Below are positions 35,474-43,697 of a stretch of DNA of 64,000 nucleotides, piece by piece. The translations under genes and the position numbers were made by a program. The notes beneath the pieces are model-generated. The model worked only from the letters and a program-made list of their open reading frames with translations. It did not search any database and was not told where the DNA came from. The stretch's first letter is position 1. Every line of letters starts with the position of its first letter. The stretch comes from Bacteroidetes bacterium UBA6221 (GTDB taxonomy: Bacteria > Bacteroidota > Bacteroidia > Chitinophagales > Chitinophagaceae): contig DISB01000018.1 of NCBI GenBank assembly GCA_002421685.1, forward strand, positions 362,653 to 426,652, in the 5' to 3' direction.

Positions 35474-35530
35474 CTAATGTTTAAAAGTAAAAAAATGATT
35501 GCAATGGGAAAGTTAATGTATAACAATTTT

Positions 35531-35585
35531 CACCGCAGAGACGCTATATATAATCAACCGGGCTTTGCGTCTCTGCGTCTTTGTG
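35531..35585. repeat. GCAGAGACGC-type dispersed repeat with inverted arms
   Basis: CACCGCAGAGACG (35531-35543) and, in inverse orientation, GCGTCTCTGCGTCT (about 35567-35580) plus TTTGTGG. The same GCGTCT-TGCGTCT-CGC core occurs at 40123-40154. This sequence is a common intergenic repeat in Bacteroidota (from memory). Confidence 0.5.
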
Positions 35586-35600
35586 GTCCAATTAATAACG

Positions 35601-36917
35601 TTAATGCGCAAAATCGCTATCATAGTTCGCCATCCGCTCTGCTGGTGGATTGAAATAGCCGAACTTCACACCCGGAAACTCTTCATGTATCAGTTCCATC
35701 ATTTGTTTGATGCCGATGAATTCCCCCGTTTCAGTAAAACCGATCTTGCCTAAATACCAGTCCGGGTCTATATTAAAGTTGCGCCACTGTATCATGCTCA
35801 GGTCGGTGTATTTTATCACTTCCCGTAGCGCTTCATATTCTGCTACGCTATCCGTCATGCCGGGAAAGGTGAAATAGTTGATAGATGCCCAGCCACCGTA
35901 TTTTCTTACAATGCGCAGGCTTTCAATAATATCTTCAAACTGGTAGTTGTTGGGCAGGTAGTAGGGCGTATATACCTCTTTACGTACCGAGTTGGTGCTT
36001 ACACGTATGCTGTTCAGGCCTGCTTTCATCAGTTTTTCTACAGCATCCGGTTTGCTGCCGTTGGTGTTGATGTTGATGCTGCCCCTTTGTGTATGCTTGC
36101 GTATTTCTATGATGCTGTCGCGTATGGTTTCCCACATCAGCAGCGGCTCACCCTCGCATCCCTGCCCGAAGCTAACTATAGGGTAAGGGGCGGTCTCCAG
36201 GTGCGGTACGGTATATTCTACAATTTCTTCCGCGGTAGGTTTGAAGGTTAGTCTGTCCTGCGGCGAGTATATCTCCTCGTCCTGCGGTTGAAAAGAAATA
36301 CAACCGATACAGTTGGCGTTACACGCCGGCGATGATGGTATCGGGCATTCCCAGCGCCCCATAAAATAGTTGCGCGCAGCGGGGCAGCTATATGTTAGTG
36401 CGCAGGTTTCGGCTATATGCTTCACCAGCCTGTTGTGCGGGTAGGCGGCCATCATTTTTTCTACCCCCTCACGTACTGTATTGTCATCAAAACCGCTGCA
36501 TTCCTGCCTGATATCCTGTTCTACACGCACCGCTGTTACATAAAACTTATCATCGTGCCATCCTGCGGCTGTATAACAATATAAGGGCAACAGTTGCGCA
36601 TTCTCGATACTTTCATAGGCAGCAATAAAGAGGCCGGTATGGGCAGGGGGGACAAAAGCGGCTACGGCCCAGCCTTTTTCGCAAAGCCGCATTTCGCCCG
36701 TTTCCACGTCGATGCCGATACCGCGACGGTCGGGCAACTCGTATAGTGAGCCGCCGTCAGGCAGTTCTATCCAGTCGGTAATTTCTACCGGCATGGCATC
36801 CCAGCCTGCCCGGCCTACGGCATACAGGCTGGTGTCTTCATATATATTTCCTTTGCCGTCGCTATACAGCAGGTAGGGCGTTGCTTTTGGATGTCTGATT
36901 TCCGGCACTTGCGTCAA
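35601..36917 (-). CDS. radical SAM protein with long N-terminal domain
   Basis: 438 residues if it begins at the TTG at 36917; a GTG at 36908 would give MPEIRH and is equally possible. The iron-sulphur motif CX3CX2C is in SSPACNANCIGCISFQ (near residue 210), and the SAM-binding glycine-rich sequence and the barrel follow (VSFGQGCEGEPLLMWETI, INTNGSKPDAVEKLMKAGLNSIRVSTNS, IQWRNFNIDPDWYL). The first 190 residues are an extra domain without recognised motifs. It has no neighbouring substrate-peptide or maturase partner, so the reaction is unknown. A TAACTTTG box precedes it. Confidence 0.85.
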   Translation of the reverse strand: MTQVPEIRHPKATPYLLYSDGKGNIYEDTSLYAVGRAGWDAMPVEITDWIELPDGGSLYELPDRRGIGIDVETGEMRLCEKGWAVAAFVPPAHTGLFIAAYESIENAQLLPLYCYTAAGWHDDKFYVTAVRVEQDIRQECSGFDDNTVREGVEKMMAAYPHNRLVKHIAETCALTYSCPAARNYFMGRWECPIPSSPACNANCIGCISFQPQDEEIYSPQDRLTFKPTAEEIVEYTVPHLETAPYPIVSFGQGCEGEPLLMWETIRDSIIEIRKHTQRGSININTNGSKPDAVEKLMKAGLNSIRVSTNSVRKEVYTPYYLPNNYQFEDIIESLRIVRKYGGWASINYFTFPGMTDSVAEYEALREVIKYTDLSMIQWRNFNIDPDWYLGKIGFTETGEFIGIKQMMELIHEEFPGVKFGYFNPPAERMANYDSDFAH

Positions 36918-36931
36918 ATTGAATTAATCTG

Positions 36932-36939
36932 CAAAGTTA
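36932..36939 (-). promoter_or_regulatory. TAnnTTTG -7 box for the radical SAM gene
   Basis: TAACTTTG on the minus strand, 14 bases upstream of the TTG at 36917, an exact consensus. Confidence 0.5.
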
Positions 36940-37077
36940 CCTTGAATTTTGTGAATATAAGTTTAAGAGATGTGGAGGCGCGACGGTATATAATAAAAAT
37001 TATTTTTCATCCGTTTTATGTCAAGACCTGAAACACGTGTAAATTGTAACCTTTACAGGTAACTTATATTACTCTGA

Positions 37078-39330
37078 ATGAAATACTTTACTACACTCGC
37101 ATTTGTTTTTCTTGTTATATCGGCTTGTGCGCAGAAGCAAAACAACACATGGTGTTTTGGCGATACGGCCGGCATTGACTTCAACAGCGGAAGCCCGGTA
37201 CCTTTTTCTACTGCTATGTTCAGTTATCAGAGCTGCGCATCGGTTAGCGACAGGAATACCGGTGCGCTTTTGTTTTATACCGATGGGGTTAAAGTTTGGA
37301 ATAAGGCCAGCAACATAATGCCCAACGGAAATGGAATAGGCAATGATTTTCTTTCCAGCACACTGCAGGGTGTAGCCATTGTACCTTTTACGAATGACAG
37401 CAATAAATATTATTTGTTTTGCCTTGAACCTGAATCCCTACCCGATGGCGCTTTGTTTTATTCAGTAGTAGATATGACCCTGGATGGTGGCATGGGTAAC
37501 GTGGTGTCATCGAAGAAGAAAATAAAATTGGGACAGGGTTTTGTGGAAGGCATGTACGCCGTGGCCACCTGCGATGGGCATTGGCTGATATTATCCACCC
37601 GCGCTACAAACGAGTTTTATGCTTACAAAATTTCTGCTTCGGGCCTGGATACCAATGCCGTGGTTTCAAAGATGCCTTTCCCATATGTTTCAACATTGGT
37701 ATTAGCTCCTATCAAGACTTCGCCTGATAATAAGAAACTGGTTTTTGCTACCTACAAGTCCAGGCCCGCTACAGGGCAAAACGTTGCTATTCTTACAATC
37801 AATGACTTTGATGAAAAAACAGGGAAGATAAGTAACGGTCAGCACTTGCTCGACCCGTCCCCGTCCGCTAATTATTACAGCGCCGAATTCTCAGGAGATG
37901 GATCAAAACTATATGTCACAGATCTTAGCCTGGGTCTTTTCCAGTTAGACTTGAGCCTGCCAACGCCTGCGGCAATCAAAGCTTCCAAAACTATAGTTTA
38001 TGCTACCAACCCCAACCGGAGAGTATATTCATTGCAAATGGCCCCCGACGGTAATATCTACGTCTCTATAGAAGGAGGAAATGTCATTGACCGTATCAGC
38101 AACGCGAACGCAGCCACACCCAATTGGATGTACACAACAGGCGCTGTTGTACTTTCTCCCGGAGCACTGTCCACCCAGTCCTTACCTCCTGCGGTATATT
38201 TCGCAGGGCCCAGGAGCCTCGATACAACTTATTCTTCTACCAACATTGATATTTGCCGCGGTGGGAATGCACGGCTAAAAGGGTTGGCAGGCGCCATTAG
38301 CTACACCTGGCACGACGGCGATTCGCTAATGGAACGAACCGTTAACCAGGAGGGCACGTACTGGGTGCGGTCGCAATTTATATGCGGCGAACACGTGGAT
38401 ACGTTTAATGTGGTAGTTACCGAGTTGTCCGTTGATATCGGAAAAGATACTACGATCTGTACCGGGCACCCAATGATTGTTCGTGCTGCTGCGGACAGTG
38501 ATTCCGCAACCTATACATGGCAGAACGGCAGCACTGCCGATAGCTTTGTTATTTCGCGTGGCGGAACTTACTGGGTCACTGTAGACCTGGGCCCCTGCAT
38601 TGTGTACGATACCATCAACGTGGCCGAAAATGATTCCGCATACTTCCAACTGCCGGCAGACACAATACTCTGCGCCAATGCAACTTACGACCTCTACATT
38701 CCCGAATGGGCGGATATATTCCGTTGGAGCACAGGCGCCAGGGACAGTATGATAACCGTAAAAAAAGAAGGAGATTATTTCCTGGAAGTAACGCGCGGCG
38801 GTTGCACCTATACCGATACCATTACCGTGCAGTACGCTGAGCCTTCGCTCAATATCGGCAATGATACATTGGTATGCAACACCGAACAATTGACGCTGTC
38901 GGGCAAATCTATACTGAACAGTTCTTACTTATGGAATACGGGTGAAAGGACTGATTCCATAATAGTGACCGGGCCGGGACTGTATGCGCTCGCTATGGAA
39001 AATGTCTGTGGAATATTTACAGACAGCATACAGGTAGATTACAAGGTATGCGATTGCAAGCCCTTTGTGCCCAATGCATTCACACCCAATAACGATGGCC
39101 GGAACGACAAGCTTGGTCCCCTGATGAAGTGTAAAGTGGAAAAATACGAATTCATTGTCGTGAACCGTTTTGGCGAGGCGGTATTCCGGTCAACCGATAT
39201 GCTGCAAAAATGGGATGGTACTTACAAAGGCCAACCCTGCGACGTAGGTGCCTATTATTACCTGCTGAAAATTAAAAACATCAGCGGTACGGAGGAATTG
39301 AAAAAGGGGGATGTGATACTGATACGGTAG
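37078..39330 (+). CDS. gliding-motility-type secreted protein (T9SS type B C-terminus)
   Basis: 750 residues. The N-terminus looks like a signal peptide with possible lipobox (TLAFVFLVISACAQK). The first 350 residues resemble beta-propeller repeats (NTWCFGDTAGIDFNSG; DNKKLVFATYK; GDGSKLYVTDL; PDGNIYVSI). Three or four Ig-like repeats follow (LGKDTTIC-type: VDIGKDTTICTG, FQLPADTILCA, LNIGNDTLVCN). The last 80 residues, FVPNAFTPNNDGRNDKL to DVILIR, are the CHU_C/type B sorting domain (FNRWG-type VVNRFGEAVF). It should be secreted by T9SS. Role in adhesion or gliding is inference. It ends 2 bases before the deaminase stop. Confidence 0.88.
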   Translation: MKYFTTLAFVFLVISACAQKQNNTWCFGDTAGIDFNSGSPVPFSTAMFSYQSCASVSDRNTGALLFYTDGVKVWNKASNIMPNGNGIGNDFLSSTLQGVAIVPFTNDSNKYYLFCLEPESLPDGALFYSVVDMTLDGGMGNVVSSKKKIKLGQGFVEGMYAVATCDGHWLILSTRATNEFYAYKISASGLDTNAVVSKMPFPYVSTLVLAPIKTSPDNKKLVFATYKSRPATGQNVAILTINDFDEKTGKISNGQHLLDPSPSANYYSAEFSGDGSKLYVTDLSLGLFQLDLSLPTPAAIKASKTIVYATNPNRRVYSLQMAPDGNIYVSIEGGNVIDRISNANAATPNWMYTTGAVVLSPGALSTQSLPPAVYFAGPRSLDTTYSSTNIDICRGGNARLKGLAGAISYTWHDGDSLMERTVNQEGTYWVRSQFICGEHVDTFNVVVTELSVDIGKDTTICTGHPMIVRAAADSDSATYTWQNGSTADSFVISRGGTYWVTVDLGPCIVYDTINVAENDSAYFQLPADTILCANATYDLYIPEWADIFRWSTGARDSMITVKKEGDYFLEVTRGGCTYTDTITVQYAEPSLNIGNDTLVCNTEQLTLSGKSILNSSYLWNTGERTDSIIVTGPGLYALAMENVCGIFTDSIQVDYKVCDCKPFVPNAFTPNNDGRNDKLGPLMKCKVEKYEFIVVNRFGEAVFRSTDMLQKWDGTYKGQPCDVGAYYYLLKIKNISGTEELKKGDVILIR

Positions 39331-39332
39331 GG

Positions 39333-39773
39333 TTATTCCCCAATATCCTCGTTCCACAACTCTGGTTTTGTACTGATAAACTCATTCATCAGCCGCTTGC
39401 ATTCTTCATCGTTCAGGACAACGACTTCAACACCCCTGTCTTTCAGCAGTTGTTCCTCGCCCATGAAGGTTTTGTTTTCCCCGATGATCACTTTAGGAAT
39501 GCCATACAGCAGTATCGCCCCCGTGCACATAGCACAGGGCGACAGCGTGGTGTATAGTACGGATTCACGGTACACCTTTGCCGGCAATCTTCCCGCGTTT
39601 TCCAGCGCATCCATTTCGCCATGCAGGGTAGGGCTGTCCTGCTGCACACGTTTATTGTGCCCGCGTCCCAGTATCTCGCCGTTGTGTACCAATACCGAAC
39701 CTATGGGTATGCCGCCTTCGGCAAATCCTTTACGTGCTTCTTCCAGCGCCGCTTCAAAAAATTTATCGCTCAT
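39333..39773 (-). CDS. yeast-type cytosine deaminase (FCY1-like)
   Basis: 146 residues. Zinc deaminase motif HGE (His51, Glu53) and SPCAMCTGA (Cys80, Cys83). The spacing and flanking sequence follow yeast cytosine deaminase closely: GGIPIGSVLVHNGEILGRGHNKR at the N-terminus (Asn40 equivalent to the substrate-binding Asn), TTLSPCAMCTGAILLYGIPKVIIGEN, and the C-terminal WNEDIGE (yeast ends WFEDIGE with substrate-binding Asp and Trp). It probably converts cytosine to uracil in salvage; other nucleoside deaminases are possible but lack this C-terminus. It overlaps the upstream MazG-like gene by 4 bases (ATGA), so they are co-translated. Confidence 0.88.
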   Translation of the reverse strand: MSDKFFEAALEEARKGFAEGGIPIGSVLVHNGEILGRGHNKRVQQDSPTLHGEMDALENAGRLPAKVYRESVLYTTLSPCAMCTGAILLYGIPKVIIGENKTFMGEEQLLKDRGVEVVVLNDEECKRLMNEFISTKPELWNEDIGE

Positions 39774-40099
39774 GGCTTCAGTTTTTCGTTATTCCGGTGG
39801 CGCTCTGCGTCCCGTGTTGTTTTTTTGTCTATATTCTTTTGCAGGGCCGCGGTTAAGTCTACCCCCGTCTGGTTGGCCAGGCACAACAGCACCCACAGCA
39901 CATCGGCCATCTCGTCGGCCAGTTCTTTATTCTTGTCACTTTCTTTAAACGATTGGTCGCCATATATACGTACCACCAGGCGGGCCAGTTCGCCGGTCTC
40001 TTCCATTAGTATGCCCAGGTTGGTCAGCTCGCTGTAGTAGCGTACGCCCACCGTTTTTATCCATTCATCTACCTGTTGCTGTGCTTCCTCTATAGTCAT
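39770..40099 (-). CDS. MazG-like nucleotide pyrophosphohydrolase
   Basis: 109 residues from the ATG at 40099, where the domain begins (TIEEAQQQVDEWIKTVG); the reading frame runs open upstream into a repeat sequence. The metal-binding helices of the all-alpha NTP pyrophosphohydrolase fold are EETGELARLVV and ELADEMADVLWVLLCLANQ. Such proteins split non-canonical or excess (d)NTPs to the monophosphate and pyrophosphate. It overlaps the downstream cytosine deaminase gene by 4 bases, suggesting a shared pyrimidine-pool task (inference). Confidence 0.88.
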   Translation of the reverse strand: MTIEEAQQQVDEWIKTVGVRYYSELTNLGILMEETGELARLVVRIYGDQSFKESDKNKELADEMADVLWVLLCLANQTGVDLTAALQKNIDKKTTRDAERHRNNEKLKP

Positions 40100-40122
40100 A
40101 TCGTTTTTCTTTTTTTTGACTA

Positions 40123-40154
40123 CTTGGCGTCTTTGCGTCTCCGCGGTTAAAGTC
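40123..40154. repeat. GCGTCT-type dispersed repeat
   Basis: CTTGGCGTCTTTGCGTCTCC then GCGG; related to the repeat at 35531-35585. It lies directly upstream of the mazG-like start, in its leader. Confidence 0.5.
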
Positions 40155-40232
40155 ACCACTTAAATCCACAATAAAAGTCGCAACAACCGGGCTAAATTTC
40201 AAATATCCCCTTGTTAAGGTTATTTTTTAACG

Positions 40233-40260
40233 TTTGTCTTAGAGCTAATTTGTTACTTTA
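40233..40260 (+). promoter_or_regulatory. possible promoter of moxR
   Basis: TTTG (40233-40236), 17-base spacer, TACTTTA (40254-40260), close to the Bacteroidota -33/-7 pattern; start codon about 70 bases downstream. Confidence 0.4.
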
Positions 40261-40291
40261 CAAATCCTAAAAACGGAATAATTAACTTTTG

Positions 40292-40309
40292 TCCCGATAG
40301 CTACCGGGA
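40292..40309. repeat. short palindrome TCCCG-ATAGCTAC-CGGGA
   Basis: Inverted pentamers TCCCG and CGGGA around ATAGCTAC, in the moxR leader, 20 bases before the chosen start. Small GC palindromes of this form are frequent in intergenic DNA of this group (from memory). Confidence 0.4.
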
Positions 40310-40328
40310 TTTGAATTTTGACTTGAAA

Positions 40329-41291
40329 ATGCCATATACATCAGATACGGAAGCAGCCAAAGCGCTCACGGTACATTTTGACACACTAAAGAGGTCTATT
40401 GCTAAAATAATAGTAGGGCAGGACGATGTGGTGGAAAAACTTATTATCTCCATACTATGCAATGGGCACAGCCTGCTGGTAGGTGTGCCGGGCCTGGCTA
40501 AGACGCTGCTGGTAAAAACCGTGGCCGATGTGCTGGACCTATCCTTCAAACGTATACAGTTTACCCCCGACCTGATGCCCAGCGACATCATCGGCGCGGA
40601 GATACTCGACGAGCAAAGGCAGTTCCGCTTTATCAAAGGGCCGGTTTTTGCCAATATCGTATTGGCCGACGAGATAAACCGTACCCCGCCCAAAACACAG
40701 GCGGCACTGCTCGAAGCTATGCAGGAGCGTAACGTTACCGCTGCGGGGCATGTGTACAAATTGCCCGCACCCTTTTTCGTGCTGGCCACGCAAAACCCCA
40801 TCGAGCAGGAAGGTACCTATCCCCTGCCCGAAGCGCAACTGGACAGGTTCATGTTCCACATCATGCTCGACTATCCCAGCCACGCAGAGGAGGTAGCCAT
40901 TGTGCGCAACACCACCGGCGTGCAGGATGTGGATTTGCCCAAAGTGCTGAATGCGGAAGAGATACTTTACTTCCAGGAACTGGTGCGCCGCGTGCCCGTG
41001 CCCGACAATGTACTGGAATATGCAGTATCGCTGGTGCACAAAACAAGGCCTGGCGGCAATAACGCCCCGGATGTAACTAAGCAATACATCAGCTATGGCG
41101 CGGGGCCACGGGCGTCGCAATATTTAATACTGGGCGCTAAATGTCATGCGCTGCTGCGTGGCAAATTTTCGCCCGATATAGAAGACGTACAGGCCATGGC
41201 TATGGAAGTGCTGCGCCACCGCATAGTGCGCAACTACAAGGCGGAGGCAGAAGGTATGGCCCAGGAAACACTCATCAAACAACTACTCTGA
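40329..41291 (+). CDS. MoxR-family AAA+ ATPase
   Basis: 320 residues from the ATG at 40329; a TTG at 40311 is an alternative. Walker A GVPGLAKTLLVKTVA, Walker B VLADEINRTPPKTQAALLEAMQE, sensor 1 (FFVLATQNPIEQEGTYPLPEAQLDRFMFHI) and the C-terminal sensor 2 region (GASPRASQYL-type: GAGPRASQYLILGAKCHALL). MoxR ATPases act as chaperones for VWA-domain partners and other complexes. Such partners (DUF58, VWA genes) are not next to it here: a DinB-like gene follows after 3 bases. Housekeeping-type gene, substrate unknown. Confidence 0.94.
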   Translation: MPYTSDTEAAKALTVHFDTLKRSIAKIIVGQDDVVEKLIISILCNGHSLLVGVPGLAKTLLVKTVADVLDLSFKRIQFTPDLMPSDIIGAEILDEQRQFRFIKGPVFANIVLADEINRTPPKTQAALLEAMQERNVTAAGHVYKLPAPFFVLATQNPIEQEGTYPLPEAQLDRFMFHIMLDYPSHAEEVAIVRNTTGVQDVDLPKVLNAEEILYFQELVRRVPVPDNVLEYAVSLVHKTRPGGNNAPDVTKQYISYGAGPRASQYLILGAKCHALLRGKFSPDIEDVQAMAMEVLRHRIVRNYKAEAEGMAQETLIKQLL

Positions 41292-41294
41292 TAT

Positions 41295-41765
41295 ATGAGC
41301 GGTACAATTGAAAAGGCGGCCTTTCTGCGCAACAAGTATATACCGTTGCTCACTACAATTGCGCAGGGCACACAGCCGCGCTGGGGCAAGATGAACCTGC
41401 ACCAGATGATAGAGCATATGAGCTATTCGTTGCGGCAGGCCAACGGCAGGGAAGAATATGCCATCGTCACCCCCGAAGAACATTTGGAGCGCATGCGCGC
41501 CTTTCTTGAAAGTGAAAAACCTTTCAGGGAAAATACCCCCAATCAGCTGCTGCCTGGCGAGCCCGAACCACCTAAAACAGCGAATATCGCTTTGGCATTG
41601 GAAGAACTAAAGGGGGAGATAGAGCACTTCTTTGATGTCTTTCGCGCACACCCTGATAAGAAGATCACCAATCCATTTTTTGGCGTGCTCAATTACGAGC
41701 AATGGGTGCAGCTACTGCATAAACATGCCTGGCACCACCTGCGGCAGTTTGGGGTGGAGGGGTAA
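41295..41765 (+). CDS. DinB-like protein (DUF1569 type)
   Basis: 156 residues. The N-terminus (FLRNKYIPLLTTIAQGTQPRWGKMNLHQMIEHMSYSL) and C-terminus (PFFGVLNYEQWVQLLHKHAWHHLRQFGV) give the three-His pattern of DinB-like four-helix metal-binding proteins (His46 region HQMIEH; His in HKHAWHH). Many members act in thiol-dependent metabolism. It begins 3 bases after moxR and may be co-transcribed. The exact reaction is unknown. Confidence 0.82.
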   Translation: MSGTIEKAAFLRNKYIPLLTTIAQGTQPRWGKMNLHQMIEHMSYSLRQANGREEYAIVTPEEHLERMRAFLESEKPFRENTPNQLLPGEPEPPKTANIALALEELKGEIEHFFDVFRAHPDKKITNPFFGVLNYEQWVQLLHKHAWHHLRQFGVEG

Positions 41766-42081
41766 TAATTTACAACAATTTTACGTATATTTGTATTTGA
41801 AAGTACGCCACCCCTAAGCCGTATTAAAAGCGTTCTTTGAAATATTGTATCCGGATTTTCATTCCATTTTCCTGGAAACATTTTGGAACATTTTCGGGTA
41901 ATAGCTCCTGTGTATATGGGATAGGTTATACATTGCGGTTTTTTTATACCGTATTTCGCGGGTATTCCTGTTTTTCTGCCTGGAATTGTAAATCAATTAG
42001 TTGCCGAATGATGTTGTATTTGTTGTCTTCAAAATTTTACAACAAATTACAACAAATAGGCTAGCGCTGAATATATAACTA
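41766..42081. other. 316-bp non-coding element with boxA-like site, related to 13.5 kb region
   Basis: No gene found. From the left: TTTACAACAATTTTAC (41770), a TATATTTG box (41786-41793), boxA-like GTTCTTTGAAAT (41832-41843), TTTTCCTGGAAACATTTTGG (41867-41886) and, at the right end, TTTTACAACAAATTAC (42035-42050). The two TTTACAACAA copies form near-direct repeats at both ends. The boxA-like and TTTTCC motifs match the element at 13479-13620. Confidence 0.5.
41786..41793 (+). promoter_or_regulatory. TAnnTTTG box inside the non-coding element
   Basis: TATATTTG, an exact -7 consensus, located between moxR-dinB and the convergent GT39-like gene, 46 bases before the boxA-like site. With no gene downstream on this strand it could drive a non-coding RNA. 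Confidence 0.35.
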
Positions 42082-43581
42082 CTATTCCGGCTTGATAAAG
42101 ATAAAGGCCTTTACAGTGGGTGTATAAAAGCTGTCCGTCATCTGCATATGGTTCCTGATGCCCTGGTGCCGTTCTGTAAACTCGGCATCTGTAGCGCTGG
42201 TATAGATAATGCCTAATGGCCTGCGGCTGCCCCATACGTGCCGCATCTGCCAGCCCAGCGAGTCGTAGTTGGTGGTCCAGTGTATCAGGTCTGCATTTTT
42301 CAGCGATGCCCATTTCTCTTTGCCGGGATGCATGGTAGTATAATATATAAAAGCCGGTACCGACCCCTGGTAGATGGAAACAGCCTCGCCCGGCAGGCCT
42401 TTTTCCTGCAAATAGACCATGCCTTCGGTTATTTCTTCATATTTATAACGCCACTCGGTAGTTTGGGCAATGTTGCAGCCGGCCGCATATAGTCCGGCTG
42501 CCAGTATTATTACCTTCAGCCATACCGACCTGAGGTAGTAATATTGGGCAAAGCCATAACCGATGACGATCATCAATACCGGGATGATAAACAGCGACAC
42601 CCTTACCATCAGTGAAAACTGGTTGAGCGCAGCGGCAGCGCATACCGCCAATACCGGTACTGCCAGCAGGAAGAACCTGGCCCCTGCCCGCCTTGCCAGC
42701 ATAATAGTGCCGGTAATGAGGAATGCGGTATTTATATCATGCACATAAGCGTTCCAACCTTCAAACTGGCGCATCAGCGCGCTGAAAACCCACCAGTTAT
42801 GGTTCCATTCATCCTTGTTAGCCGGCGTGGCAAATAGAAAATCGTTCTGGTGCCACTTTTGCAGGTAATCCGAATTTGCCTGGTCTTCCAGTATCAATAA
42901 ATAATACAAAGCGAACTGTACAACCCATACTGCGCTGATAGCCAGCAGGGGCAGTAATTTCCGGTATTGCCTGGCGGCTACGGCCTGCCAGCCATAATAG
43001 CAGCCTACGCCCGCAAGCACGAATACCGATGGCATGGACGCCCAGATAGCCACCGAGCCGATGGCCATCCAATATATTAAAAAACGGTTGTGCCGGCACT
43101 CCAAAAAATTTATCTGTAATGCCAGCCATATCAGCAGCAGCGTAATAAAGACATCGGGCATGTACTGCTTCAGTTCCGACGAATACCGCAGAAAAATACC
43201 GCTGAATACCAGCAGGCTTATGGGGTACCACATAGCCTGTATTGGCACCAGGTTTTTGAGTATCTTATAAAATAACCACAATGCTCCCAGGCTGCATAAG
43301 AATGGGTATAGCCTGAGTGCTAATTCGCCCATGCCAAACAACAGGGAAAACAACTTGGTTACCCAGAGAAATAGAGGCGGGGCGTATTGCTCATAATCAA
43401 GTGGCAGCAAGAGGTCGATGAATCCCCGCTCATAAATATTACGGGCGATATTGGCTTCGTCTATGATCAGGTTGCGGTTTTGCAGGTAAATGTACATACG
43501 CAAAACAGCTCCCGTTATCAACAGGGCGAACACCAGCAGGTGCATCCATTTTTCGGTCTTGTTGTCGCGGCGCTGTAGCAT
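42082..43581 (-). CDS. membrane glycosyltransferase, GT39/ArnT-like
   Basis: 499 residues with about 11-12 membrane helices. N-terminal helix followed by the first loop NRNLIIDEANIARNIYERGFIDLL, with the Asp-Glu typical of lipid-phosphate-sugar-dependent GT-C enzymes, then PLDYEQYAPPLFLWVTKLFSLL and LALRLYPFLCSLGALWLFYKIL. The C-terminal soluble part (from about 400) contains LKNADLIHWTTNYDSLGW. It would transfer a sugar from a polyprenyl carrier on the periplasmic side. It is isolated from other glycan genes and faces paaZ divergently. Confidence 0.8.
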   Translation of the reverse strand: MLQRRDNKTEKWMHLLVFALLITGAVLRMYIYLQNRNLIIDEANIARNIYERGFIDLLLPLDYEQYAPPLFLWVTKLFSLLFGMGELALRLYPFLCSLGALWLFYKILKNLVPIQAMWYPISLLVFSGIFLRYSSELKQYMPDVFITLLLIWLALQINFLECRHNRFLIYWMAIGSVAIWASMPSVFVLAGVGCYYGWQAVAARQYRKLLPLLAISAVWVVQFALYYLLILEDQANSDYLQKWHQNDFLFATPANKDEWNHNWWVFSALMRQFEGWNAYVHDINTAFLITGTIMLARRAGARFFLLAVPVLAVCAAAALNQFSLMVRVSLFIIPVLMIVIGYGFAQYYYLRSVWLKVIILAAGLYAAGCNIAQTTEWRYKYEEITEGMVYLQEKGLPGEAVSIYQGSVPAFIYYTTMHPGKEKWASLKNADLIHWTTNYDSLGWQMRHVWGSRRPLGIIYTSATDAEFTERHQGIRNHMQMTDSFYTPTVKAFIFIKPE

Positions 43582-43697
43582 GTGGTGAATATAATGAACA
43601 GTTTCAATCTGAGGTTAATTCGTTGCAAATATTATAAATTGCAGCCTGTCCGCGAAATCGTGCGGCTAATTATTTGAGGGAAGAAAAAATAAATACA

